The notes: generated by a model not told the origin, from the letters alone. A stretch of 64,000 nucleotides of DNA from Druceiella hillmani (GCA_039881145.1 JAYKKI010000016.1:7527001-7591000), one strand, 5' to 3'. Shown: positions 48,894 through 63,615, counted from the first letter of the stretch. Numbers and translations are program-made.

Positions 48894-50667
48894 GAATAAT
48901 CACACTTGGGGTTCCGTTGTGTACATAATATTAGTTTTCAAATAATGGCATACATATTCAGCGACTTGTGAAGCTAAGAGGAATCCATTGGCACCTAACT
49001 TTGAAAATCAGTCAAACTATCCAGGCTACGAAATGGAATAGAACACACAACATACATTCGCTGAAAAAATTTAAACGGGTTATACCAATATCATACTGGT
49101 TATAAAATTTTTAAAATAATGATCAAGGAACTAATTTGTTGTGTAATACTTCATTGAATAATAATTGAACAGTTTTAAAATATTTAATGAAATTGAAATG
49201 AAATTAGAAACAAACTGCATAAAATCATATAATCGAGGCGAATCATTATGATCTCCATAGACATTTATCTACTCATAAAAAGCTTTTAAGAAAAAAATAT
49301 TGTACTATTATCAGTATGCTAACTGTGCAGAGATAATTTACACGAGAACAATATAAGCGTTTTTCCAAGATAGGGAAGATTTTATGGGACTTAAGCGAAA
49401 TTGTCAGCCATTTTTTTCAGTGATGTATATTCACTACTTAAAACGATTAAATGCTTCAATGCTTGACAGCTAAAACAGTGGAGCGATTTCATACAAAATT
49501 GCCTGCGGCCAAACACGACTGTAAAAATGTAAAAAACAAGTAGATACGAACGATGGAGAAAAAGGCAATAAATCGGATTTAATAAAATATCCGAGTGTCG
49601 AAGATCCATATACATCGATTGAGATGAGGAAACTAGATTATGTTTCTGTCATTTACCTCGTGACATAATTTATTCTGCATGTTTGATTTGAAGAATTGTT
49701 GTCATTGGTGTTGTGGATACGAGTAGTTCTTTTACGAAATTCGCTACCGATGCAATTAGTAAATAACAAGTTAGAAAATGTTGTGTCTATCATCATTCGA
49801 GCTTGTTTTGGTAACAAATTTGATGCAATTTCTTGTCCATTTTTTTTCTTCTTCTCTTACCGAAATAGCACACTAAATTTATTTTGTCCTACTTCATTGC
49901 TTATTTTAATTATTATTTTAATAGGGGGGTTTTATAAATTATCATTTTTAGCAATGTTTGATCCTTAATTTGATGCAGAGATTTCTCGTATGAGCTTTAA
50001 TAGTAGCTAGGGTTGTGAGCTAGAATTCTGTTTAATTTCAATATTTTCTTGAAAAATTATTCAATTGAGATTTGGGCACCCTTTCCTATGAATTCTAAGC
50101 GTGAGTAATACTTGAGTGATTGATTCAAAAGAACTCGAAATCTTATCGATTCATCTAATTCTTTGAATGAGACAACGTTTCGTCGTAACAAATATTGAAT
50201 GGATGGCTTGCGACTTGTGCATTACGTTGACACAATAACTTATTGAGCTGCTCGCTACTCATATTAATGAGAGGTTCTTAACTCTTTGGCACACGTAATT
50301 TTTTGTATTAAGAGCATTCCTTTTTTTTCGTACTGAATTATTAGAGTATATTATTGGAAAATATCATATTCGCAAACACAATTGAGTCTTGTTTTATTAA
50401 GAAAGTGTTAGAACTATGTGAATACGAATATTTGAGAAAAACGTATTTGTACGTTGATATTATTATATCAATATTATTTTATCAGTATTTCTATCAACAT
50501 TTTTTTAAATGTTATTTTTAAATTAAATTAGACTGATATTAATTAATTGCATATTTGTATTGAAACTGTATAATTGCTGGCGTTCGTCTCGTACGTTTGA
50601 ATTCTATTCGTTTGAAAATTTACAATTACATTTGAATCCCTCTCGTTTAAAATTTTCTTCGCGCTAT

Positions 50668-50835
50668 CGTTATTTATTTATTTATGTACTTAAATGTACC
50701 TAATTGATACATTTGGTGGACTTAATGCTACAAGAGCAATCTCTCACAGTCAACCAGAATACCAGTCCACCCCAGCTCGACGAGCGACCGGGAATCGAAC
50801 CCCCATATTCCTTGTGATCAACCCAACATACCATG
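50668..50835 (-). mobile_element. tRNA-like SINE, right-arm copy
   Basis: On the minus strand: 'gttgatcacaaggaatatgg', the RNA polymerase III B-box-like 'gggttcgattcccgg', 'ctggttgactgtgagaga', 'tagcattaagtccacc' and a tail of 'ataaataaataaata' type. The 'tggcattaagtcc(a/g)cc' tail is one I know from many lepidopteran SINE or LINE 3' ends. A box A is not clear. The left arm holds a truncated relative. Confidence 0.65.
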
Positions 50836-51273
50836 GTGATGACATATAGTTATACACTGAATTAAATGTATTTGTTGTGCTGCTTGTTAAAACTCGTTTT
50901 ATATTGATTTGATTTTAAAGGATTTCAATAATAATACGGGATGTGTTTTGTTGAACGACAGTATCTATATGGAAAGTGGGTTTCCCACTTAACGTGGGTC
51001 AGTCAATGCTATGTCAATGTTATTTCTTAACAAAGCTAATTTGTGAAAAAATAAATAATGCGAGTCACTTGAGTATAATTGGATTATATACTTTCATGTA
51101 TCAGCGTATTCAGTAACATGTAAATTATATTGGCATTAATTAAATACCTTTGTCGAGTACTTAGTGGGGAAACCCTATAGTATTCAACTTTTGTAGTCAC
51201 CATTGTTCTCCTTGGCAATACTAACAAATTCAGTTCTGTAGTGTAGGAAAGAATATCAATCAGTTGTAATAAT

Positions 51274-51284
51274 TTATATATATA

Positions 51285-51340
<56 letters not shown>
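51274..51340. repeat. (TA)n microsatellite
   Basis: About 67 bases of TA with one TTTA interruption. It marks the place where the left arm carries its 3.2 kb insertion. Confidence 0.95.
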
Positions 51341-51341
<1 letters not shown>

Positions 51342-51463
51342 TGATTATGAGAATTACTTAAATTATTTTAGTTATACCATATCTTAGGAATATCTGTCAT
51401 ATATATCCAATTTTATTATTTTACATATCTCCGGTTCCAATAATTTTTCTTCATATCTTTTAC

Positions 51464-51469
<6 letters not shown>

Positions 51470-51514
<45 letters not shown>

Positions 51515-51520
51515 TTTTCT
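51470..51520. repeat. (CT)n microsatellite, right-arm expansion
   Basis: About 50 bases of CT with TTT interruptions. The left arm has only 'agagagagac' near 43,003. Confidence 0.95.
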
Positions 51521-52236
51521 GTTATTTTAACGCTTACTTACAAATAAAAAAATTGGTTTAAATCGCCAAAGAAATTTCATTTTTGTCACGTGTACTGAGT
51601 TACACGTCTTTGTCCGTCCTTTTCTATTTTTTTAACCTGATGCAAATTTTCAAATTAAAATCAATATATATGTATTCAAGTTAATAGACAAGTAGTTTCT
51701 AATATAATGTTCATTTATTTCATGAAAAATAACAAAGAAAATTATTATTTTGCACGTTTTGGTTAAAAATTGGTCACGGGCACTTGTTTGCCGGTATGTC
51801 TATCTTTTCATTTGTGCGTCATATATATTAGTTATATAAATAAATCCAAACGATTTAAAACTTTGTATCAGATATACGAATAGAAAACGCATACTGAAAT
51901 AATGATTCTGCTTTTTGTAAGAAAATATATGACGTACGATTCCTTTTTTGTCAAAAAAAATTAATATTTGCGGAAAAACGTATATAGGAATATTTCCGCA
52001 ATTGATGAGTCTAATATTTGAAGAAGTAAATTACATATTTAAATATGTTTTTTTGTTTTTTACAGGATTATTTATATTTTTGCTTCATTATAATTTTACA
52101 AAAAGACATGTATTACTTTCAGATAAGTGAGATAACATACAAGTAAAGAAAAGGTGAAATGTTGAAATTTCATCATTTCATCATATTTAAATGATAAAAT
52201 TATAAGCCCTGCTTCTTGTCTGCTCTTGGACTTCGA

Positions 52237-52415
52237 CTGCTTTTGGGTAAAAGTGATCCGAAATCATTTTTTCAGCTTCCAATCATAACCCGAGGTTTTA
52301 TCCGTCTCGATGATGTAGGCTGTATATTTACGGAATTTGCTCTCATCCTTGTTTCAAATAATTATAACACTTTCCAGTCACTGAATTTTATACAAATGTA
52401 GTGTGTAGCATATGA
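52237..52415. other. Block of raised arm-to-arm identity (right copy)
   Basis: Partner of 42,020-42,192. On the plus strand 'catttttcag'-like acceptor sequence precedes CTTCCAATCATAACCCGAGG, and a 61-codon frame (52,216-52,401) runs through with FIRLDDVGCIFTEFALILVS. The left copy has a one-base insertion in this frame, so coding is not supported across both arms. It lies 0.2 kb upstream of the candidate terminal exon at 52,618. Confidence 0.45.
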
Positions 52416-52617
52416 AGGAAAATAATACGTACTTTTTTATATTGTACGCTGAAATAAAAATGTAAATATGAAAAGGGAATTCGTCAGTATTGCCGGTTAA
52501 TTCCCTAAAAGAAATTGTTCATACCAATATTAAAAAGTCAAGAGTGACTTTGAGGTTTCGATACCTTAATATAAACAAGTTATAAAGAATTAAACAACTT
52601 TTTCCTTGCCTTTGTAG

Positions 52618-52766
52618 CTGAGCTACGCACATACATTGTTTTTATTTCTATACCGGGAGGGATACAAACAATATCCGTAATACGAAGGAAATTGTCGCAA
52701 ATGCGGGAGGCAGCAATACCGAAACGGAGGCCCCCATGGGACACCTGTTTCATTCATTACGGGTAG
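52618..52766 (+). CDS. Candidate terminal exon, right-arm copy
   Basis: A pyrimidine-rich 'tttttccttgcctttgtag' acceptor-like site ends at 52,617. A 48-codon frame in phase 2 follows (GAG at 52,620), with TAG at 52,764-52,766 and AATAAA at 52,798-52,803. The peptide includes QTISVIRRKLSQMREAAIPK and ends PPWDTCFIHYG. The left arm keeps the same frame length and stop. Function unknown. If real, the two copies would be transcribed away from the spacer in opposite directions. The case is limited by the short length and by other open frames over the same bases. Confidence 0.25.
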
Positions 52767-53553
52767 CCTTGTCTGGGGTCATATTAGTGTTCGAGTAAAT
52801 AAAGATCATCCATTTCCCATTGCGGAAAATGTGCCAAAGGAAATCTTTTATTTACTACGTCACATTGGTTGATATAAATGTGGAAAAACCTTGTAGTCAG
52901 GAAAATTCTATATGTAATTTGTGTTGTACTCGTAAAGACAATGTTATAGATAATTTGTCAGTCGCCATGATTAGACCTATGTAATCAAGAAAAAATTGTC
53001 AATAAAGAGAACTCGCGTTCTGTCCGCGTAAAAAAGGGGAAAATAGTGGTGTAATGTAAAAATAATATTCTTGTTTTTTATATTGGATCTTAGCATTGGA
53101 AATTTCTGTGAAACACGAAATAGATGAAATGGCGGTAAAGGAAGGAAGCCTATATACTGTGGTATGCAGCTATAGCATTACCAACAAAAAAGAACGAGAT
53201 TTGTATCCTGGAATAAATAGTATCTCTTTTTCTATATTCGTCCTGGAATTACAGGAAGATAAATTGAATAGAAAAAGTGATAGCGAAACAAAATCATTTT
53301 TGAATTTATTACTTTGCCTTAATAAGAACTATTAAGTGTACAACCAATTTATATTAGAAAATGCGTAATTTGAATAATATATTTGAATCTCTGACTTTTT
53401 ATGATCGTAGATAAAAGCGGAAATTTTCTTTTTAATTTTTCCAAAAGTTTAAAATATATCTAGTTTGAAGTTTTTGCGTTATAAGGAGTATCCGGCCACA
53501 AGTAGTCATAAGGTTTGATAATTGAATGAGGCAGTGCTGATATACAGACAGAC

Positions 53554-53594
53554 AGATTTCCGGAAGTAGTAAAATATTCTACTTCCGGAAATCT
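53554..53594. repeat. Perfect hairpin, 16-bp arms, 9-nt loop, right arm only
   Basis: AGATTTCCGGAAGTAG at 53,554-53,569 pairs exactly with 53,579-53,594. The left arm has no such sequence, so it arose after the duplication or was lost there. Confidence 0.9.
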
Positions 53595-53943
53595 CTATCT
53601 CTAAACGCACAATTTTCCAGAATATTTTAGAATATTTTATTAATTTACTATTTAATCGTGGTTCTAATTCGATAACATGTCACATAAACCTTATACAATC
53701 AAAAATATGTCACATAAAATGAAAATTATTTTAAATTTTTTTTTCTATTTTCCCCGATGATGTATATAAATATTAATTAAATAATTTGTTACACTTGTAA
53801 ACTCATAATTAAAAAGCTTTGAACTGGATTTAAATAGAAATTTCTAAGCTCACTCTATATGATATACAATATATAAACATAAAATAAAATCTTCTTTAAT
53901 AAATTGGGTAAACTATAATGTGTTTAAAAATGACATGACAAAC

Positions 53944-54025
53944 AACTTTTCTTTCCAAACGTCGCCCCAGTGGCCAAATTAGTACCACAAGTTTGGCCAA
54001 TGGAGGACGTTCGGAGAGAAAAGCT
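53944..54025. repeat. 82-nt hairpin, right-arm partner of 40,444-40,523
   Basis: 'aacttttctttccaaacgtc' pairs with 'gacgttcggagagaaaagct' around a loop near 'tagtaccac'. Several paired positions changed since the duplication, so compensatory changes could be tested against the left copy. Confidence 0.8.
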
Positions 54026-54095
54026 CATGGAATAAGTAGCAATAATATTTTCACTTATTAATTTTCACTTAAAAAAAACTAAATTTTTGACTAGT

Positions 54096-54172
54096 ACCAC
54101 ATAAAACATGCAGATCTCTGTATGTTTTATGTACCACATAAGACATGCAGAGATCTGAATGTTTTATGTGGT
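54096..54172. repeat. Hairpin, 25-bp arms with one mismatch, right arm only
   Basis: The arm at 54,096-54,120 ('accacataaaacatgcagat' onward) is inverted at 54,148-54,172. The loop repeats part of the arm ('gttttatgtaccacataaga'). The left arm has a single version near 40,345-40,375 ('accgcataaaacattcagat'), so the right-arm hairpin is derived. Confidence 0.9.
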
Positions 54173-55155
54173 AGATAAATCAATCAGAAATAAAGAAAAA
54201 TTTGTTCAAAGCGCGTAAATGCAAATGCAACCATATATATTATGTTTTTGCAGGAAATTAGACGAAAATAAACCCCGAGTTCAAGAAATTGAACAAAAAA
54301 CAACTGCAAGTTAGAAAAATGCACCAATAATGGAGATTTCAACTATTGAACTTCGAAGTGCTGTCGTTAAAAATTTATACCTGTTTATATGTGTGTGTAA
54401 TAATGAAATTTTGTGCCTGCTCGGAAAGCCACTATTCTTATTCAATTGGGATAAAATTTGGTATAATTCTATGTTGAATCCAAATCTACTTAATGACATT
54501 GACTTACAAAATTGTTTCAACATTTTACATATGGCCATGGTTGAAATTGTAAACAATTTGGTAAAAATCTTAAAACAAGAGCACACAAATTGTACATCGT
54601 TAAAAAGAAAATATAACATTTCCTTACAATTTTCTTTATAGTTCCTTAGAAAGAAGAAAAACTACCTAAACTTAGTTCAATTGCTTCTCATCATTATATT
54701 TTACTTACGGCATCTCCATATAAACCTATTTCATTTCGATAAATATTTTTCAATCAATCATATACTTGATTCTGCATTTCAATACGTTCTTCCCCAAAAA
54801 TGTCGCTAATTAAATAATAAATCTCGTATCATCTCGTATAACGTATCTCTTCATCTCGTATAACTATCTCCCAGCGCCACGTAAAATCGAAATGTAGATA
54901 ATGTTGCACTGCAAAATTAACCCGTTTTCAAGTTTTTTCTCAAAGGTGACGTAGGGTTATTTACATAATACAATTTATTTAAAATTATTGTAATAAGTTA
55001 ATTAAATTTTTAGTAGAAGTTAATAATGATATTTCAGAAAAATTTTACATTAAAGCAAGTAAAGCACCAATTTACCAATGAATTTGGATAATTTGTATGC
55101 AAAATATTTGTTCTCTTACACTATTTCTCATCGTTACATCTTCCTTAAAAAGATA

Positions 55156-55156
<1 letters not shown>

Positions 55157-55196
<40 letters not shown>
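55157..55196. repeat. (TA)n microsatellite, right arm only
   Basis: About 40 bases of TA. The left-arm counterpart near 39,310 has only 'tatatattt'. Confidence 0.95.
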
Positions 55197-55197
<1 letters not shown>

Positions 55198-55939
55198 CAA
55201 AAAACTCCACCATATTTATTTATCCGCCTTATTTTAAATTTGAGAAATAAGACGAGAAATATAATATTAAAGTTATAAAAATCATTTAAAATTTTAGTAA
55301 TCACTTGTACAAATAAATATAATTTAACTAAGAACATTATTAAATGCATTATCAATATTCCAAAATTACTTAAACTTTCTTTTACATTAATCGTATAGAA
55401 ACATTTACGAAATTTCAAGTTACATCGTGTCTGCAAAACATTAAGATATAAACTATAAATTTGTTACTTAAAGATTCAATTTTAAATATTTAGATAAGAA
55501 ATTGTGGCAATTCAATCGATTGAAAACTTCCTCTATAGGAGGAAAACATTAATCCTTACGAATATCCTTTTGCTTTATTCAGCGGAAGGTACAAATCACT
55601 TGTTGGGTACAGGGACGAAGAGCTTGGGTGTAATCCAAACCATCATTCGTCATTGTCACACTCTTTTAAAGAACCCTCAAGGATCTTTGTGATGAAATAA
55701 TTTATGGCAAAAATGTCTTTTAAGATGTCGTCATATCCTTTTATATGTCCATTACACATGAAACGCTTATGCCGAAAGTAGGAGTATATGTTTCAGAAGT
55801 AACGGCGTTGTGGAGAGCAAAAAATTAACCCTACGGTATTCATGTTTCTCTAAATACATTTTTTAAATAGGAATATAAATTATAATCACATTTTTAGATT
55901 TGTCTGCAACATGTTAATTACAAATTATTACATGTTTTG

Positions 55940-55940
<1 letters not shown>

Positions 55941-56020
<80 letters not shown>
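55941..56020. repeat. (TA)n microsatellite, right arm only
   Basis: About 80 bases of TA with one 'tacataca' interruption. The left-arm counterpart near 38,495 has only 'gatatatattt'. Confidence 0.95.
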
Positions 56021-56022
<2 letters not shown>

Positions 56023-58268
56023 AAACTTGAAAAAGAATAAAACACAGTTCAAACGTTAAATGAATGGTTCAAAGCGATATCAATAACCGAAGTACTTTTG
56101 TTAATATAAATTATATTCTGGTATTTGTTTGTTGAACAGGATTTAAAATAGAACTAAAAAGACAACAATTATGTAAGATATAGGAGTTGATAAAAACTGT
56201 TATGAAATACTGGAAAACCAAAAAAAGATGGTAATTTGGATGTTAGAATCGGAGGTCCAATCTGAACTCCGGAAATTAAAATTAAATTAATTAATTGTAG
56301 CTTACAGAGTTGTTAAATAGAGTTTTATTGAACTTTTAGCATCTTATTAGTTATTCGATGTAAAAATCTAGAAGCCAAGAATAAAAAGTTATCGCGAAGT
56401 GAACAAATAACTATTGTAAAATACATAAATGTTCTTATGTGAATAGAGACATTTCGTTGATTTAATCGGATAGGTAGCCTATCTTAAAATTGTATCTTTA
56501 AGCAGTATTGCTTGTGATATAGGTTCTTTGTTATTCTCTGTAAGTATATAATGTCGTTATAAATGTAAATATTTTTTTAATTAAACTAGATTAGGTAAAA
56601 ACAATTATTTACAATGCAGATAGTATTGCAATTTTCGTAGTGACTCAATTTTTTAATTGTCAGTACAAATTTTCTTTCTGAGAAATAACATATTTTTAAA
56701 ACCCTTATATCTTTATTAACCTATAAATCGACTTGGATTCCAGACATTTGTAAAAGATCTGAAACTGGTAAAAGAGCATTCATTTAATGAGTTAAAGACA
56801 ATATTTGGAATTTGCCCGCAAGGATTTACAAAATTTATTAACAAAATTGGCCCGGTAGTAAAGGAAAAAGTTCCTTCAGTAAATTTTAAGAGAGAAATGT
56901 TAAAGAGGTTATATAATAAATTCTTTTTATATTTTCTGATCTGTAAAAAAGATTATTTTAAAAAAATGATCTTAATAACACGAAAAATCATTTTAAAAAC
57001 GAAAATATTCCTGAACGCGTAGTAGTAAAAATAAAAATATTATTTTTGCTCCTGTCATTATTTTTTCATAAATTTTGCAAAAGTTTTGGCTTCGTTTTTT
57101 ATAAATAGTTGAGTTACTATTTATGGAAACAAAAATAAAGTTTCATTCTTTTTCAACTTAAAAACATTATACAAATAAGTTTGAACTTCAGGAAAAATTT
57201 GGGAAGTATAAAATTATATTAAAAAAAAGAATATAAAAGTGCGTTAAAAATTTAAATTTGAATATTGCGTCGAAAAATATTAATGCTTCATTCTACTGAA
57301 TGGATCAGAAAATTTAAGAGAAAAGAGATTACGTCTAATTGTACCTAAAGCGAGTTCAAAGTCTTAAAACTGAACAAAGTTTCAAATTTTAGTTTGAAAT
57401 TTGAAGCGAAAATTCAGTTTAAGTTTGGGCTTAAAAGCAAAAATAAGATTTATTATAATATATAAAATGAGAATTTATATTATAATTATATGCTCTGCGT
57501 TTATAAGTACACACTTGATTGGTACATAAATCAAATTATGGCATTAAATATTATGTTTAAACGACATTCATATATCGCCAGACGCCTTTAAACTCTGAGA
57601 AGCATCCGAATTATGTAAACTAGCTAAGAAAATCTATTAGATTTCAGATTTGTTTTCAAACTCCTCTAATAATATAAACACGGGTCTCTGATTAGTTGAT
57701 GTGTTCATAAAATTGGATTTCAATAAATCCCTTTAAGTCTCGCTTTATTATTATTGGAATTAAAATATCCTTTTAAAAAAAATTCACACCACATTTATCA
57801 AAGACATGTTGATCGATCAAAACCTCATTTGGCAACATCAAGTAAATATCCTTACCTGTAAAATAAAAAAAAATACATGTTGTATTCTAAGGAATTTGTA
57901 AATATAAAGAAATTCTTAAATTTAAAATTTTGTATATTTTATGTGTGATCGAAGTTTTATAATCTGATTAAATGTTATAACCTGAAACTCTGAAAATGCT
58001 AATATAATTTTAAACTATTGTGAAAATATTTTACTGATGTAATAAATTATACATATAAAAAAAATGTGTGACTTCCAAAATAAAAGTTCCAATTTTTTTA
58101 AAAAGTTCTATATCATTTTGGAACATTGTCGAATTCTCACCCATATTCATTGTTTTCACCCTTTTTATTCACTCCCGCAATCCATCAATTTTCATTTCTT
58201 TTAACATTGATAACACAGTACAGTTTTAAGAATGTATCTGAATAAAATTATTTAATAATTCTGTGCGC

Positions 58269-59865
<1,597 letters not shown>

Positions 59866-60105
59866 GAACTATTGAACATTTGAAATATACTCAGTTTGAC
59901 GCATAGAATCACCTGTTCGATTAATTGACACGTTTTTTTTGTATAAAGCTATAACTTGTACAAATGACAATGGCATATGATAAATCCAAAAATGTCGAAT
60001 GTTTCAATAAAGGAAGTACAAAACAGATTGGAAAATAGCACTGTTATTAAAAATTACATCAATTTTCTTTATCTTTATTTTTCATTATATGGCACATTAA
60101 TCGTT

Positions 60106-60108
<3 letters not shown>

Positions 60109-60190
<82 letters not shown>

Positions 60191-60192
60191 TA
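60109..60192. repeat. Compound (TA)n-(TG)n-(TA)n microsatellite
   Basis: A TA run, a TG run of about 22 bases and a second TA run. The left-arm counterpart at 35,543-35,612 has a single TG step, so the TG block expanded in the right arm. Confidence 0.95.
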
Positions 60193-61564
60193 TAAAAGTA
60201 ATGAGGCAAATTGTTGCTATGTAAAATGAGAGGGAACTTATTACTTAGTCCGACTTGCTCATAACTAAGCAAAATTCATTTTAAATTAATACTCATAAAA
60301 TTTTTATTATGTTTGGGTGTCAAGAGGATGTGGAGGATTTCAGAAAACAATCCTTGGTCATAAGTTCTACGGACTGTAAATCTGAAGCTTAGGTGCGATG
60401 GTTTGTTAGGATTATTTAACATAATAGAAAGAAGGCAGAGGATATGTAAATTCTACCAGTCACGTATCAGTTGTGCTTTAACATATATTCAAAAACGTGA
60501 TCAGATTTTCTGAAGCTGAAGTTATAGAGGGTACAAAAGTTCTTCGTAGGGAATTACATAGCGCATATTTTAGTTATGAAGTGAAGCTAGTAGAAGTATT
60601 CGGCAGTGAATTTTGTTATAATCGATTTTACTTATTATGATTGATATAACTTAATATGATTAGACAAGGGACCCTTTTGAAATTTTGAGCAAGATAAAAA
60701 AATTACTGGCTTTAAAATTCGTTCAAGAAGCGTTTAGAGAAATGGCTAGAGACCATTGGTATTGTATGGGTTTTTTTATTTTATCGCTAAAGTGAAACCA
60801 GTCAAACCAACTCTTTTAGTTATTCAGAAACAAATATATATTTTTCCATTTTTTTACACATATAGACTTTGTTACGACTACTATATTTGTGTCATATATA
60901 ATATTTGTATTCATAAAAATATTTGTATACACTAAGACATATATATACACTAACATATTTGTATAAATTTTACCGGAAAATCAAATAGTTCTAAAAGAAA
61001 AAATTACATATTTTTATTCCCTGCCGATGACATTACTATCAGCGTAAATGTTGTGAATTTTCCTGTTTATTTTATAATATATAATAAGAGACACTATTAA
61101 TCGTTCCTAATAGTATAGACGTTACCTCAATTAGAATATTATAATTATATACATATACCGTGATAAATAACTAGACAATCACAGATAAATTTACACATTA
61201 ATTTATGAGTTTATTTTTTCTTATTCGAACAAAGGAAAATATGAACCAAAGTAAACTAAGTATTTCGTTATTAGATACTTAGTAGACCTTCATAAACTTA
61301 ATTTATTGGTTCCGAAGTGGCGAACAACAATTTGTGTATCAGTACTAATAAAAGCTATAAAATATGAGTAACGTATGTTTACAGAGCAGTAGAGATAATA
61401 ACTCGATTAATGTTTCGGTTACTTCAACTGACCGAGTCACACAACACATAAAATATAATGTCTAGACAACAAATATTAGACTATATGCATTTCTGTAGTT
61501 ATCAGGTCGGCGTGACTTACGTTTCGTTTTGCAGTGGGAAGCTTTTTTAAAAACCAAATACTTG

Positions 61565-63079
61565 CTACGGCGAGGATGTTGTTGTTTAGGCGACGATTTT
61601 ATAGATGCTGAATGTGTCTGTTTTCGCTGGAATGATAATCCTGCTGATTGAATACTGAGAATGTAGGCTGTAGTGTCAGCGATTCTGGCCGGTATAGCAC
61701 ACGTATCGATGAGTATAGAAAATAAATAAAAGAAAAATCAAAGACCGTAGGTGTTCTATGACCTAAGCAAGTAAAATAAATAAGCAGTCAGTTGACAATA
61801 AATGGGTACATTTGATGTGTTCTCCTCGAAAAATATATATCTCAAAAAGTTTTTGTTCAAAACGAAAAATATTCTGTATTTTGAATATAAAATTTTCTCG
61901 GTACCCGAGTTTTCATTTCATGAGCCATTTGATTATTGGTGTTGTTGGTTTTGAACAGCCTCGAATAAGAAGTAAATATTTTCAATATTGTCGATACCTC
62001 GGAGGCATTAAGCGTCGGATGCATTACAAGTAAAACATTAAAGTACGAGTAATTCACGTCACTACGGCGATACTGAATCGGCAGTGCGAATTATCTGTGA
62101 TACAAGTGTTATTTATTGTTCTAAAACGGTTTTGAACACGAGAGGGGTTATAACATAGGACATCCCTCTGTGTCGCATTTTCGATTAAAACGTTTTTCAA
62201 ATATAAGTCCGTTATTTTTAATGATTGTAATTGATATAAGTAATGCGTAACGGAGATGGGAAGTGTTTTTAAAAAAAAAATCATATGATTTTTAAAAAAG
62301 CTCATAGTTTTTTGAACACAAAAAGTAATTAACACAGTAATTGACAATAAAGCACAACTATTAATCATAATACAAATAAAATAAACAAGGTAACTTCATA
62401 AACGGGCAAATATCACATTTTTAATACACCAAGAATTCTTAATGACATATAAAATAACAATAAAAATAAGTACTTAATAACAATATGGAAATTATTATAA
62501 AAAATTATCGATACAGATTGTCTTTTATTTGTAAACATTGCTTACATTAATAAAAAATAAGCTCTTATCTGACATTGATATTGTTTTGTTGTTGTTAAAA
62601 TGAATGTCTTCTTTAAAACGCATATCTTCTTCATATTTTGTATAGTTTTTCGACGACCCTGCAAGTTGGCGACGACCACTCTGTGACTTTGCGAGTTGAC
62701 CCTATTGATCCTGCGAGTTTCATTGTCAAATGTATGTATTGAAGATACGATGAAGTAAATAATCTGTACTTAGTTTCATTTTGCCGGTTCAATGAGTGTC
62801 GGTAAATATAATTTACAAACTATTATAAACCAATAAACTGACATTTGACAAAAATTCCAAGATTTCGCATTTGCCTGATTGACATTTAAGTAAAAGTTTT
62901 AAGAAGTTTACTTTTTTTATTTTTTTTTACCGAAGAGTCTTATATTTCGGTCTAACACTGTACGGACTTTTGCCGGTCCAATTTAAAGGCCATTGTTATT
63001 TTAATTAACGAGCTATATTTATGTGATAGAACGCTGCTTGCGTTAATGGACAGCCGTTTGAATCTTATGGATTCTTGAC
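61565..63079. other. Right flank of the giant inverted repeat, no gene recognised
   Basis: Immediately outside the arm is a GC-richer stretch (61,565-61,700). Its minus strand has an open run of about 45 codons (RVLYRPESLTLQPTFSVFNQ within it) ending in a stop. At 62,650-62,722 there is a degenerate 'cctg(c)gagttg(g/a)' repeat. Overlapping frames at 61.8-62.4 kb have no recognised domain. Confidence 0.5.
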
Positions 63080-63196
63080 ACAGCAAAGATTCTGTGCTAA
63101 TTGCCCACTGTTGTAATAAAACGAAACCGTAGAAACGTAGTAAAGAACTTAAAGAAAGTAGAAATAATAATATATCACGTAGTTTCATTTAATTGG
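63080..63196 (+). mobile_element. Retroelement relic with ruined hammerhead, copy 3
   Basis: 'gcaaagat', 'gctaattgcccac', 'tgttgtaataaaacgaaacc', 'gtaaagaacttaaagaaagt' and 'cacgtagtttcatttaatt' follow the order of the copies at 19.4 and 38.2 kb. The seven-base core CTGAAGA is missing exactly between CCCAC and TGTTG, and the ACCTAGGT octamer is altered. No left inverted half is seen. Confidence 0.65.
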
Positions 63197-63549
63197 AGAT
63201 ACTTTGTTATTAAAATTCGGATTCTATTTCCTCAGTCGAACCATTGTAGTAACAAGCTGCAGTGGTATGACCTGTTTCGTATATGTAAACTCATATCTCC
63301 GGTATTAATCAACTAATTCGGATGATTGATTTTTATTTGACTGGTCGCAGCAAAATTGAAGGTATGCTATAACATTTTTCGACAATGTATAGCACAGATG
63401 CCGTGATCGAGTTTGGATGTTATAGGTGTAATGATAATCTATGGATACAATCTAGCAGTATTCTACAAATTTATTTATATTGCGAAAGGATAATATACCG
63501 CTAAAGTTCTACTGAGTACGCGTATTTTTACCCGACTACGGCAGAGGAA

Positions 63550-63568
63550 GGGTAACGAATTTCACGGG

Positions 63569-63615
<47 letters not shown>

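Larger units (their letters stand above)
47522..49837. other. Unique spacer between the two arms
   Basis: Arm homology ends after 'ggtaagagaggaagagaaaa' on the left and at the matching 'tcttcttctcttaccgaaa' on the right. The 2.3 kb between has no partner in either arm. It holds a GC-richer part (47.78-48.66 kb), a 16-bp direct repeat at 48.85 kb and otherwise AT-rich sequence with short frames. Confidence 0.75.

Noticed and set aside
53096..53335. 79-codon plus-strand open frame, also partly open in the left arm
   Set aside because: About 47 codons are open in both arms, but nearly all substitutions change the amino acid and the left copy ends early. No sign of selection for protein.
54330..54641. 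103-codon plus-strand open frame in the right arm, the longest ATG-initiated plus-strand frame in the window
   Set aside because: The homologous left-arm sequence (minus strand, about 39.83-40.13 kb) has an in-frame stop midway, and the differences are mostly amino-acid changing. Composition is AT-driven and no domain is recognised.
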